Translations under genes and position numbers: made by a program | The notes under the pieces: generated by a model | Database searches by the model: none | Told to the model about the DNA's origin: nothing | What the model saw: only the letters and a program-made list of their open reading frames with translations | From: JAHEKD01 sp965204695 | GTDB taxonomy: Bacteria; Pseudomonadota; Gammaproteobacteria; Arenicellales; JAHEKD01 | Assembly: GCA_965204695.1 (NCBI GenBank) | Contig: OZ242007.1 | Span: forward strand, 62,001-126,000 | Direction: 5' to 3' | Length of the DNA: 64,000 nt | Part shown: one piece after another, positions 25,920 through 35,100 of the stretch | Numbering within the stretch: the stretch's first letter is position 1 | Layout of the letters: each line of letters opens with the position of its first letter

Positions 25920-27857
25920 CTAAGTATTCTGCCGATTTGCAATAAGATCATCGACAACTTGAGGCTCGGCTAATGTCGAGGTATCCCCTAGGCTATCAAT
26001 TTCATTGGCAGCGATTTTTCTAAGGATGCGCCGCATGATTTTTCCGGACCGAGTTTTTGGCAGACCCGGTGCCCACTGAATGATATCGGGGGATGCAATG
26101 GGTCCTATTTCTTTACGGACCAAAGTGACCAAATCTTTTTTCAACTCATCAGTAGCTTCGATACCTTTCATGAGTGTGACATAAGCGTAGATACCCTGCC
26201 CCTTAATATCATGTGGGTAACCGATGACGGCTGCTTCGGCAACTGTATCGTGCAAGACTAGGGCACTTTCAACCTCGGCTGTACCCATTCTATGTCCTGA
26301 TACATTAATAACGTCATCGACCCGACCGGTTATCCAATAATAACCATCAGCGTCCCGTTTGGCCCCGTCTCCTGTAACATAAACATTATCAAAACCACTG
26401 AAATACGTTTCGATAAATCGTTTATGATCACCAAAAACAGTTCGCATTTGGCCTGGCCAAGGGTGTTTCAATACCAGGTTACCTTCTCCCTCTCCTTCAA
26501 TTTCATTGCCATCATTATCTAACAATGCGGGTTGCACACCAAAAAACGGGAGTGTAGCAGACCCCGGTTTTTGACCAATGGCACCTGGTAAAGGTGTGAT
26601 TAATATTCCACCTGTTTCGGTTTGCCACCAAGTATCCACAATCGGGCAATTTTCATTCCCAACAACATGGTAATACCATTCCCAGGCCTCAGGATTGATT
26701 GGCTCACCAACAGAACCTAGTAGCCTGAGTGAACTACGCGAGGTTTTCTCTACTAACTCATTACCCAGACGCATTAATGCCCTAATTGCTGTTGGTGCAG
26801 TGTAAAAAATATTAACATTATGTTTATCAATGACTTGCCAGAAACGACTGCCATCAGGATAAGTCGGCACACCTTCGAACATTAAAGTTGTAGCGCCATT
26901 GGCCAAAGGCCCATAAACAATATAACTATGTCCTGTAATCCAACCAACATCCGCAGTACACCAGTAGACGTCACCATCATGGTAGTCAAAAATGTATTTA
27001 TGCGTCATTGCCGCATAAAGCAAATAGCCGCCGGTTGTGTGCAGAACACCTTTAGGTTTACCTGTAGATCCAGAAGTATAGAGAATGAAAAGAGGATCTT
27101 CTGCGTCCATGTGTTCAGCTTCACAATCAGCAGATGCAGCACTACAAGCCTCATCACACCAGATATCCCGACCTTCTTTCCAGTCTATATCATTACCTGT
27201 TCGCTTCACTACAATTACGGTGTGGACGTTGGGACATTCTTCTAATGCTTTATCAACATTAGCTTTTAGGGGTACATTTTTACCTCCTCTTGGACCTTCA
27301 TCCGCTGTTATCACAACACGACAATCAGAATCTAATATTCGATCACGCAGTGCGTCAGGAGAAAAACCGCCAAAAACAATTGAATGAACTGCACCAATCC
27401 GTGTACACGCTAACATTGCAACAGCAGCTTCGGGAACCATAGGCATATAAATAGAAACTCTATCGCCTTTTTTGACCCCACGATCCTTTAAAACGTTAGC
27501 AAAACGACAGACTCGTTCATGCAAATCTTTGTAGCTGATGTGTTCATCAACATCCGGATCATCCGACTCCCAGATGATCGCGGTCTGATCTGCTCGATTT
27601 TCAAGGTGACGATCTAGACAGTTATAGCTTATATTGAGTGTGGCTCCCTCAAACCAACGAATATGTCCTTCCCTGTAATTCCAATCTAAAACGTTATCCC
27701 AAGGCTTAAACCAGTCAACGAATTCATTTGCCCGATCAGCCCAAAATGTTTCTGGATCTTTAATTGATTGTTTATACAGTGACTCATACGTTTCCTTGTT
27801 AATATGCGCTTTATTACTTAAATCACTGTCTACTTCATAAATCTTGTCTTCACTCAT
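25920..27857 (-). CDS. acs: acetyl-CoA synthetase
   Basis: A full-length AMP-forming acetyl-CoA synthetase (645 residues). Motifs include the P-loop YTSGSTGKPKG near residue 265, WWQTETGG near residue 415, and PKTRSGKIMRR near residue 605, whose lysine is the site of regulatory acetylation in Acs proteins. It activates acetate to acetyl-CoA through acetyl-AMP in the cytosol. GGAGGC lies just upstream of the ATG. It is divergent from the CrbS-like kinase gene and near the DUF4212/ActP symporter, which together make a complete acetate-scavenging module. Confidence 0.97.
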   Translation of the reverse strand: MSEDKIYEVDSDLSNKAHINKETYESLYKQSIKDPETFWADRANEFVDWFKPWDNVLDWNYREGHIRWFEGATLNISYNCLDRHLENRADQTAIIWESDDPDVDEHISYKDLHERVCRFANVLKDRGVKKGDRVSIYMPMVPEAAVAMLACTRIGAVHSIVFGGFSPDALRDRILDSDCRVVITADEGPRGGKNVPLKANVDKALEECPNVHTVIVVKRTGNDIDWKEGRDIWCDEACSAASADCEAEHMDAEDPLFILYTSGSTGKPKGVLHTTGGYLLYAAMTHKYIFDYHDGDVYWCTADVGWITGHSYIVYGPLANGATTLMFEGVPTYPDGSRFWQVIDKHNVNIFYTAPTAIRALMRLGNELVEKTSRSSLRLLGSVGEPINPEAWEWYYHVVGNENCPIVDTWWQTETGGILITPLPGAIGQKPGSATLPFFGVQPALLDNDGNEIEGEGEGNLVLKHPWPGQMRTVFGDHKRFIETYFSGFDNVYVTGDGAKRDADGYYWITGRVDDVINVSGHRMGTAEVESALVLHDTVAEAAVIGYPHDIKGQGIYAYVTLMKGIEATDELKKDLVTLVRKEIGPIASPDIIQWAPGLPKTRSGKIMRRILRKIAANEIDSLGDTSTLAEPQVVDDLIANRQNT

Positions 27858-27908
27858 GAACGATGCCTCCTGAACGAGTTAAAATATAAGCCTAATAAGA
27901 CTCATGCT

Positions 27909-27970
27909 TATAGTTAGACTAAAACTATAGCATTGAATAATCTGATATTATGCAATTTGCAGTCAAATTG
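27909..27970. promoter_or_regulatory. two inverted repeats in the acs-crbS divergent control region
   Basis: TATAGTT (27909-27915) and AACTATA (27923-27929) form one inverted repeat. CAATTTG-CAGT-CAAATTG (27953-27970) forms a second with perfect 7-bp arms. The first is ~52 bp from the acs start, the second ~42 bp from the kinase start. They are candidate binding sites for the CrbR-like regulator or the ScfR-like regulator. Confidence 0.45.
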
Positions 27971-28011
27971 TTACTAGCCTAAAGTATAAATTTTCTCAAA
28001 GATCCCGCATT

Positions 28012-31000
28012 ATGCTACAGCCTTGGATACTTATATTTTTTTCTCTCATTTATGTTGGGGTTTTATTCGCCATTGCGCATTATGGTGATAAGCAGAAATA
28101 TCAAAGTCACTTAGCGCCTTATCGCCCATTAATTTACAGCCTATCACTAGCTGTCTACTGTACTTCCTGGACTTACTATGGAGCTGTAGGCAATGCCAGT
28201 ATCCGTGGATGGGAATATTTTGCGATTTATTTGGGCCCAATTCTTGTATTTTTCTTCGGTCATAATTTTCTTAAGCGAGTTGCCCGAATTTGTATAGATA
28301 ACAATATAACAACCATTGCTGACTTTATCGCTTCGCGTTACGGCAAAGCTCAAAGCTTGGCGGTGTTAGTCACTGTCATTGCGATCATGGGTACCCTTCC
28401 TTATATCGCGTTACAGTTAAAAGCAGTAGCCTCCAGCTATGAAGTCATTGCTTCGTTTTCAACAGATTCGTTACCTTATAAATTGACGATTCCTCTTTTA
28501 CAGGATACGGGTCTGGTGGTTGCAGTTATTATGGCTGTATTTAGCATTTTATTTGGAACCCGATACGTCAATGCTTCGGAGCATCACGAAGGAATAATTC
28601 TGGCGATTGCATTTGAATCGTTAGTGAAATTATTAGCATTAATCGGTGTATGTGTATTCGCGGTTTATGTTGTTTTTGATGGCCCTACCGATATTTTGGC
28701 CAATACCTCGCAATCCACAACTGCGAGTGAATTATTAGCACCAAATTTAGGTGAAGACTTTTTTCAGATTATTTTCATAAGTAACACGCTATTGGCGATG
28801 GCTGCAATTTTTTGCCTGCCACGCCAATTTCATGTGGCTTTTGTGGAAGTTGAAGATACCCACAATATGCGGCAATCACGTTGGCTGTTTCCAGTTTATC
28901 TGATTATTACCAGTCTTGTTGTCATCCCTATTGCAGTTACTGGACTGATCTTATTTGAAGGCAAAGATGTCAACCCGGATATGTTTGTGCTGATGATTCC
29001 AATGACGGCAGGCAATGAGATGATGACGCTGTTGGTATTTTTGGGTGGTTTTTCTGCTGCTACCGGGATGGTAATTGTTGCCGTCATCACCCTTAGCACC
29101 ATGATCTGTAACGATATTGTCATGCCCGTATTATTTAAAATTTCAAAATTCGGACTCAGGGACAGAACAGATATCACCAGTATATTGTTATTAATTCGAA
29201 GACTGGCAATCGTCGTAATTTTATTACTGAGTTATTTTTACTATCAATATATTAGTGCCTATACAGCACTTGCTTCAATTGGGTTGATTGCTTTTGTTGC
29301 GGCTATTCAATTTGCACCTGCAATTATCGGCGGTGTTTATTGGAAAAAGGCAACACGACAAGGGGCAACGATTGGTCTTATTGCCGGATTTGCAGTTTGG
29401 TTTTATACCTTGTTTTTGCCGACTCTTGCGGGTACTGGTTGGTTACCCGTGGGTTTAATCGAACAAGGTTTATTTGGTATTGGATACTTAAAACCTTATG
29501 CATTATTTGGGTTTGATCAATGGACACCTATAACCCATGCTTTGATTCTGAGTTTATGCGCTAATATCAGTTGCTACATTTATTTCTCCTTAACTCGAAA
29601 GTCTGATTTGCTCGGCCGTATCCAAGCGGCTAAATTCACTCAAACCACTGAGCAAAAAGACTCCGCTGATGGGTTGCCTTGGTGGAGCACTGTGGCAGTT
29701 GGAGAATTACGGGTGTTGGCTGAAAAATTCATTGGCGAGAGGTCTACCCAAATTGCCTTTTCTGAATATGCTCAGCGACGGTCAACACAACTATTCCCTA
29801 GTGAAAAAGCGGATGCTGAGTTGATCAGTTTCACCGAGCGGCTCTTAGCGGGTGCTATCGGTGCTTCCTCCGCGAGGCTGATAATCAGTTCAGTATTGCG
29901 GAATAAGGATTTACCCATTGAAGATGTTTTTAGCATTGTAGATGAAGCATCGCAGGCGGTTCAATTCAATCAGGAATTGCTTAATAACACGATCGAGCAT
30001 ATCGATCAGGGTATTAGCGTCGTTGATGAAGACTTGAGATTGATTGCCTGGAACAGCCGTTATCTGGAAATGCATCAGTATCCAGCAAACCTGATACAAA
30101 TTGGGCGACCGATTGCTGATTTGCTACAACACAGTGCAGCCACTGGTGATGTAGAAGCCGGAAGCTCACAATTAAACATTGAAAAGCGCCTTGAATACAT
30201 GCGGCAAGGCAAAAAACATTCGTATTTACGCTATCGCAAAGACGGTACAGTCATTCAAATTCATGGTAAACCCATGCCTGGTGTAGGTTATGTGACCAGC
30301 TTTGCAGATATCACAGAGTTGAAACATGCTGAGGATGAGCTAAGAAAAACTAACGAAAACCTTGAGAAAATTGTAGAGGGACGGACCAAAGAACTTTCCA
30401 AAGTAAACCAGGAATTAGAGCAAGCGATTCAAAGCAAGAATAAATTTCTGACGGCTGTAAACCATGATGTCATGCAACCCCTTAATGCCGCCCGTTTGTT
30501 TACATCTGCTTTAGCTCAACACAGTGATGATAAATCCGGTTTAAGCGAAAAAATTAATAATTCGATTCGCTCGGCCGAAGAAATTATTCATACACTTCTT
30601 GATATTTCTAAGCTTGATAGTGGCGGTATCACCAAAAATATTTCTGTCATTAGTATTGGCGAGATTTTAGAAAAATTAGCGGATGAATTTAGTGTTATCG
30701 CACAACAAAGAAACGTAAGACTTAAATATGTCCATTCAAATCTATATGTAAATAGCGATGCCCATTTAGTCAGGCGGATCTTGCAAAATTTTATTTCCAA
30801 TGCACTTCGTTACACAGACAGTGGTGGTCGAGTAACAATCGGATGCAGACGCTTTAAGGATTCTAATGGAAATTCACAGGTGTCAATCGAAGTTCATGAC
30901 ACTGGCGTTGGTATTAGTGCCAGCAATATTGAATCTATATTTGAGGAATTTAAACGACTCGATAATCAGATTAGTGAAAATTCAAAGGGACTAGGAGTGG

Positions 31001-31560
31001 GCTTAGCCATTGCCAAGCGCATTGCTGATTTACTCAACGCAAAAATAAAAGTGAAGTCAAATCCCGGACAAGGCAGTGTGTTTAGTTTAGTCCTTCCAAT
31101 AGCTGATACACCCCACAAGATTTACCCAAAATCAAAACCAACTAAAGCTATAGAAACTAAGCAACCATCGAGCTTGAGCAATATTAAAGTTTTGTGTATT
31201 GATAATGATATCAATGTACTAGAGGCAATGAAAACCCAATTAGATACTTGGCAATGTATTAGTCATTGTGTTGCTGGTTCTAGTGATGCAAATGAACTTA
31301 TTCGAAAAGGATTTATTCCTGATATTTTGTTGGTTGATTTTCATTTGGATAATGAAAATGGTATCGATGTCATCAATGCATTACACAGTAGTTTAAAACA
31401 GAAAATACCGGCTATTTTAATCTCGGCTGACTTTGGTGAGGAGTTAAAACAAAAAGCATTGGATCATTGTTTAAAGTATTTACATAAACCTATAAATCCT
31501 GCCGGCTTACGAAAACTAATTTCTAGACTGGTAAAAACGAGCAACCAGACAATTGTATAA
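28012..31560 (+). CDS. crbS: CrbS/MxtR-like hybrid histidine kinase with symporter-type sensor domain
   Basis: In this 1182-residue protein residues 1-~520 form an SSS-type membrane domain (YCTSWTYYGAVGNASIRG, IADFIASRYGKAQSLA). A PAS domain follows (~660-780, IDQGISVVDEDLRL), then a HisKA domain with His818 in AVNHDVMQPLNAAR, a HATPase domain and a C-terminal receiver with Asp1109 in DILLVDFHLD. The architecture matches CrbS of Vibrio and MxtR of Pseudomonas, sensors of the acetate switch that act on acs and actP. It is convergent with the CrbR-like gene (15 bp between stops) and divergent from acs, as expected for this system. Confidence 0.9.
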   Translation: MLQPWILIFFSLIYVGVLFAIAHYGDKQKYQSHLAPYRPLIYSLSLAVYCTSWTYYGAVGNASIRGWEYFAIYLGPILVFFFGHNFLKRVARICIDNNITTIADFIASRYGKAQSLAVLVTVIAIMGTLPYIALQLKAVASSYEVIASFSTDSLPYKLTIPLLQDTGLVVAVIMAVFSILFGTRYVNASEHHEGIILAIAFESLVKLLALIGVCVFAVYVVFDGPTDILANTSQSTTASELLAPNLGEDFFQIIFISNTLLAMAAIFCLPRQFHVAFVEVEDTHNMRQSRWLFPVYLIITSLVVIPIAVTGLILFEGKDVNPDMFVLMIPMTAGNEMMTLLVFLGGFSAATGMVIVAVITLSTMICNDIVMPVLFKISKFGLRDRTDITSILLLIRRLAIVVILLLSYFYYQYISAYTALASIGLIAFVAAIQFAPAIIGGVYWKKATRQGATIGLIAGFAVWFYTLFLPTLAGTGWLPVGLIEQGLFGIGYLKPYALFGFDQWTPITHALILSLCANISCYIYFSLTRKSDLLGRIQAAKFTQTTEQKDSADGLPWWSTVAVGELRVLAEKFIGERSTQIAFSEYAQRRSTQLFPSEKADAELISFTERLLAGAIGASSARLIISSVLRNKDLPIEDVFSIVDEASQAVQFNQELLNNTIEHIDQGISVVDEDLRLIAWNSRYLEMHQYPANLIQIGRPIADLLQHSAATGDVEAGSSQLNIEKRLEYMRQGKKHSYLRYRKDGTVIQIHGKPMPGVGYVTSFADITELKHAEDELRKTNENLEKIVEGRTKELSKVNQELEQAIQSKNKFLTAVNHDVMQPLNAARLFTSALAQHSDDKSGLSEKINNSIRSAEEIIHTLLDISKLDSGGITKNISVISIGEILEKLADEFSVIAQQRNVRLKYVHSNLYVNSDAHLVRRILQNFISNALRYTDSGGRVTIGCRRFKDSNGNSQVSIEVHDTGVGISASNIESIFEEFKRLDNQISENSKGLGVGLAIAKRIADLLNAKIKVKSNPGQGSVFSLVLPIADTPHKIYPKSKPTKAIETKQPSSLSNIKVLCIDNDINVLEAMKTQLDTWQCISHCVAGSSDANELIRKGFIPDILLVDFHLDNENGIDVINALHSSLKQKIPAILISADFGEELKQKALDHCLKYLHKPINPAGLRKLISRLVKTSNQTIV

Positions 31561-31575
31561 AAGCAACACTGGCGT

Positions 31576-32244
31576 TTAGAAAGTTAAAGTATTCGGGTCT
31601 TCAACTTCAAGATAAGTAGCAGCGATCATTGCCGCCTGAGTTCGGTTACTGACTTCTAATTTTTTGAATATTTCACTTAAGTGCGCTTTTATCGTTGCAA
31701 TCGTGACGAAAGTTTCGTTAGCCATCTCACTATTTGTTCGGCCTTCAATTAGCATCATCAAAACTCTGAATTGTTTTGGTGTTAAAGCACTTAATCGAGC
31801 AACAAAATCCTGATCTTCGTTGGCAGCCTCGATGTCATATTCACGAAAATATTGAGGTATCCAGACGTCTCCGTCTATGACCTGTTTTATGGCATGAATA
31901 ATTGTCTCGATCGATGATGATTTAGGGATAAACCCACTGGCTCCGTGCTTGAGAGCACGGGAAATTATTTGCGGTTCTTCGTTAGCCGAAATAATGATTA
32001 CAGGCAAATGTGGATGGCTTAAGCCTAAATAGTGCAAAGTTGAAAAACCGACGGCACCAGGCATGTGTAAATCGAGCAGAATCAGGTCGGTATCAGAATG
32101 ATTAAGAATGGATTTTTGCAAGCTTGAAAATGAGCCGCAATTGATGATTTTTAGTTCGCCCAGAGAGTTAATTACCGCTTGTTGTAACGCATCACGAAAT
32201 AGAGGGTGGTCATCCGCTATTATTATTTTTTTAATCGCAAACAT
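31576..32244 (-). CDS. crbR: LuxR/NarL-family response regulator, CrbR/ErdR-like
   Basis: This 222-residue response regulator has a receiver with Asp58 in LILLDLHMPG, and a LuxR-type helix-turn-helix near residues 150-210 (LTPKQFRVLMMLIEGRTNSEMA, then TIKAHLSEIFKKL). CrbR/ErdR proteins activate acs and related C2 genes when phosphorylated by CrbS. The gene is divergent from the DUF4212-actP pair, another usual CrbR target. The region between (32245-32432) is AT-rich and probably holds promoters of both; no clear operator was identified. Confidence 0.9.
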   Translation of the reverse strand: MFAIKKIIIADDHPLFRDALQQAVINSLGELKIINCGSFSSLQKSILNHSDTDLILLDLHMPGAVGFSTLHYLGLSHPHLPVIIISANEEPQIISRALKHGASGFIPKSSSIETIIHAIKQVIDGDVWIPQYFREYDIEAANEDQDFVARLSALTPKQFRVLMMLIEGRTNSEMANETFVTIATIKAHLSEIFKKLEVSNRTQAAMIAATYLEVEDPNTLTF

Positions 32245-32432
32245 TTTTAAATATCGGTCCGGTCTCTATAAATTAGTACGATTAAAACTTATCCATCCAG
32301 TCACAAATTATACTTTTGGCTAATACAAAACTATATATACATTCTTGATAATAGCCTGCGAGTACTTGTTTTAGTTAAATCAATGCAATTGCTCAAAAAC
32401 TAATCTTACCACGAGGAAAAGGTAGCTATCTT

Positions 32433-32684
32433 ATGTCAAATCGTAAAGAAGAGTATTGGAAGGCGAACATAAAGCTTCTAACCATCTGTTTAGTCATATG
32501 GTTTGTAGCTTCTTATCTGTTCGGAATTATTCTTGTTGACCCGCTCAATAACATCAGAATTGGTGGATACAAACTGGGCTTTTGGTTTGCCCAACAAGGA
32601 TCAATCTATGTGTTTTTACTCCTTATTTATTTTTATGCCAAACAAATGGGCAAAATAGATAAACAGTATGGCGCAGAAGAGTAA
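32433..32684 (+). CDS. DUF4212 small subunit of sodium/acetate symporter
   Basis: This 83-residue protein with two membrane helices starts with a KEEYWKANIKL segment and continues ICLVIWFVASYLFGIIL, ending in YFYAKQMGKIDKQYG. This is the DUF4212 (sodium/substrate symporter small subunit) signature. AGGA at 32413-32416 precedes the start at some distance. The symporter gene follows after 12 nt with its own AAGGAG. It is assumed to assist assembly or regulation of the large subunit. Confidence 0.92.
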   Translation: MSNRKEEYWKANIKLLTICLVIWFVASYLFGIILVDPLNNIRIGGYKLGFWFAQQGSIYVFLLLIYFYAKQMGKIDKQYGAEE

Positions 32685-32696
32685 GGAGAAGCAATT

Positions 32697-34460
32697 ATGG
32701 AATTAAAAGCACTTACTTATATTGTCGTTGGACTCACGTTTGCGCTATACATCGGTATCGCCTTCTGGGCCAAAGCCGGTAGCACCAGCGAATTTTACGT
32801 TGCAGGAAAAGGTATTAATCCCGTAGCCAACGGTATGGCTACTGCAGCGGACTGGATGTCAGCCGCCTCCTTTATCTCAATGGCCGGCTTAATTGCCTTT
32901 TTAGGCTATGGGGGTTCTATATTTCTAATGGGATGGACTGGTGGCTATGTGTTATTAGCAATGCTATTAGCCCCCTATCTACGTAAATCGAACAAATTTA
33001 CAGTTCCCGAGTTTATTGGTGATCGCTATTATTCAAATTCAGCCCGTGTCGTTGCTGTTATTTGCTTGCTGTTCGCATCCATCACTTATGTAATCGGCCA
33101 AATGAAAGGGGTTGGTGTCGCCTTTTCCAGATTTTTAGAAGTTCCCTATGATGTCGGTCTACTAATTGGTATGGGTATAGTATTAACATATGCAGTTATG
33201 GGTGGTATGAAAGGCATTACATATACCCAGATTGCTCAGTATTGTGTATTAATCTTTGCCTACACTGTTCCGGCAATTTTTATATCATTAAATTTGACCG
33301 GTAATCCTATTCCACAAATTGGTTTAGGCGGCCAAATGGCTGATGGCGTTTATCTGCTAGATAAGCTAGACCAGGTGGTTCAGGATCTGGGTTTCGCGGA
33401 GTATACGACCAGTAAACGTGGTGGCACACTTAACATGTTTGTTTACACACTATCATTAATGATAGGTACTGCTGGTCTACCACACGTTATTGTTAGATTT
33501 TTCACTGTGCCTAAAGTTAAAGATGCCCGAGCTTCCGCCGGTTGGGCGTTAGTCTTCATTGCCTTGCTCTATACTACTGCACCGGCTGTAGGTGCAATGG
33601 CCAGGTTAAACCTAATGAATACTATTCAAACATCAGATGTTGGCTCTGCTGATGGCAATCTGGCCTATGAGGACAGACCTCAATGGTTCAAGAATTGGGA
33701 GTCGACTGGATTATTGGCTTACGAAGACAAAAATGGCGATGGCAAAATTCAATACTACAATGATAAGAGTGATGAATTTAACACCAAAGCTGAGGGATTT
33801 GGCTGGTCTGGCAATGAAATGACCAAAGTTGACCGAGATATTATGGTTTTAGCCAATCCAGAGATTGCCAAATTACCTAATTGGGTAATTGCACTAGTGG
33901 TAGCCGGTGGTCTCGCTGCTGCACTTTCTACAGCCGCAGGATTATTACTGGCAATCGCCTCCTCGATTTCACATGATCTGCTCAAAGGCGTATTTAGGCC
34001 GGATATTACCGAAAGAGCGGAACTGACAGCGAGTCGAATATCCATGGTAGGTGCCGTACTATTAGCGGGGTATCTGGGACTGAATCCGCCAGATTTCTCC
34101 GCTGGAACAGTGGCAATAGCCTTTGGGTTAGCTGCATCATCGATCTTCCCGGCTTTAATGATGGGTATCTTCTCCAAAAAGGTTAATAAAGAAGGTGCGA
34201 TTGCAGGCATGATTGCAGGTTTAACTATCACTTTACTTTATGTATTCCAACATAAAGGTTGGTTTTTTATCCCAGGTACAAGCTTTTTGGGTGATATGAA
34301 ACCTAGCTGGTTTCTAGGCATTGAACCTAATGCTTTCGGTGCAGTAGGTGCTGTCATTAACTTTGTTGTCGCTTATGTGGTTTCGGGTATGACTCAAGCC
34401 GTACCTGATCATATTGAAGCCATGGTTGATGATATTCGCTCGCCCGGCACTGTAAGTTAG
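32697..34460 (+). CDS. actP: cation/acetate symporter (VC_2705-type SSS transporter)
   Basis: This 587-residue SSS transporter has about 13 membrane segments, including FYVAGKGINPVANGMATAAD near residue 35 and GLPHVIVRFFTVP near residue 260, with the PHxxxRFF motif. A hydrophilic insertion (~315-395) holds an EF-hand-like loop, DKNGDGKIQYYN, at residues 344-355. AAGGAG precedes the ATG. Pairing with DUF4212 and position beside acs and CrbSR support acetate or other short-chain organic acid uptake. A terminator follows the gene. Confidence 0.92.
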   Translation: MELKALTYIVVGLTFALYIGIAFWAKAGSTSEFYVAGKGINPVANGMATAADWMSAASFISMAGLIAFLGYGGSIFLMGWTGGYVLLAMLLAPYLRKSNKFTVPEFIGDRYYSNSARVVAVICLLFASITYVIGQMKGVGVAFSRFLEVPYDVGLLIGMGIVLTYAVMGGMKGITYTQIAQYCVLIFAYTVPAIFISLNLTGNPIPQIGLGGQMADGVYLLDKLDQVVQDLGFAEYTTSKRGGTLNMFVYTLSLMIGTAGLPHVIVRFFTVPKVKDARASAGWALVFIALLYTTAPAVGAMARLNLMNTIQTSDVGSADGNLAYEDRPQWFKNWESTGLLAYEDKNGDGKIQYYNDKSDEFNTKAEGFGWSGNEMTKVDRDIMVLANPEIAKLPNWVIALVVAGGLAAALSTAAGLLLAIASSISHDLLKGVFRPDITERAELTASRISMVGAVLLAGYLGLNPPDFSAGTVAIAFGLAASSIFPALMMGIFSKKVNKEGAIAGMIAGLTITLLYVFQHKGWFFIPGTSFLGDMKPSWFLGIEPNAFGAVGAVINFVVAYVVSGMTQAVPDHIEAMVDDIRSPGTVS

Positions 34461-34489
34461 TAAGACTCCCCTCTCTCGTCAAAGAATTT

Positions 34490-34515
34490 GCCCGGTTTTT
34501 ACCGGGCATTTTCTT
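34490..34515 (+). terminator. rho-independent terminator after the acetate symporter
   Basis: GCCCGGT (34490-34496) pairs perfectly with ACCGGGC (34501-34507) around a TTTT loop, followed by ATTTTCTT. It closes the DUF4212-symporter operon. Confidence 0.92.
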
Positions 34516-34608
34516 GCTTACAAGCATAGCGATTCTTTAAATCTAAAGGTAAAATAGCTGCTTTCTAAACCACCAGGCCATTGGCCGATGTAAAATATTT
34601 CAGGAAAA

Positions 34609-35070
34609 ATGATGAATCGAACTCTTATCTTAATGGCTGCAATAACTTTGGTTGGTTGTAGCGGTGGCAATGCAGGAAGCTCTTCAGGTAGTGGTGGTGC
34701 TGACCCAGCGGTTACTGCCGGTGGCGGTGCAACAGTAATTAGTTCTGGCAGTTACACTGGTAATATTAATTTCACTGCCCCTAATAGCAGCGCCTCTATA
34801 ACTATTGATATTGATAATAGTGGCAATGTGACGATCACCAGTAATGACACGGGCTCAACGACTGGATCAGTTTCTGGTAGTTCCTTCTCCACATCAGGGA
34901 CAATCAGCATCGACCTCGGCACTCAGGTTTGCAGTGGATTTACAACTATTGACGGTTCTGGAACTAATTCAGGCCTATCAGGAACCGTCTCGATGCCATC
35001 TGCTAATTGCGTGGAAAACGGGGTTTCCAGTACTATAACTCTGGATGGCACTTTCACTGCTAATTTATAG
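34609..35070 (+). CDS. small Gly/Ser-rich lipoprotein of unknown function
   Basis: The 153-residue product has a short hydrophobic leader ending in the lipobox LVGC (Cys17). A Gly/Ser-rich linker follows, then a Thr/Ser/Asn-rich, beta-strand-like region with two cysteines that could form a disulfide (VCSGFTT and NCVENG). No family recognised. AGGA (34602-34605) serves either ATG at 34609 or 34612. It lies 30 bp before the ETF-QO gene and may be co-transcribed, but there is no functional link to suggest. Confidence 0.7.
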   Translation: MMNRTLILMAAITLVGCSGGNAGSSSGSGGADPAVTAGGGATVISSGSYTGNINFTAPNSSASITIDIDNSGNVTITSNDTGSTTGSVSGSSFSTSGTISIDLGTQVCSGFTTIDGSGTNSGLSGTVSMPSANCVENGVSSTITLDGTFTANL

Positions 35071-35100
35071 CATTTAATCCGAAATTTAGAGGAGCTCATC

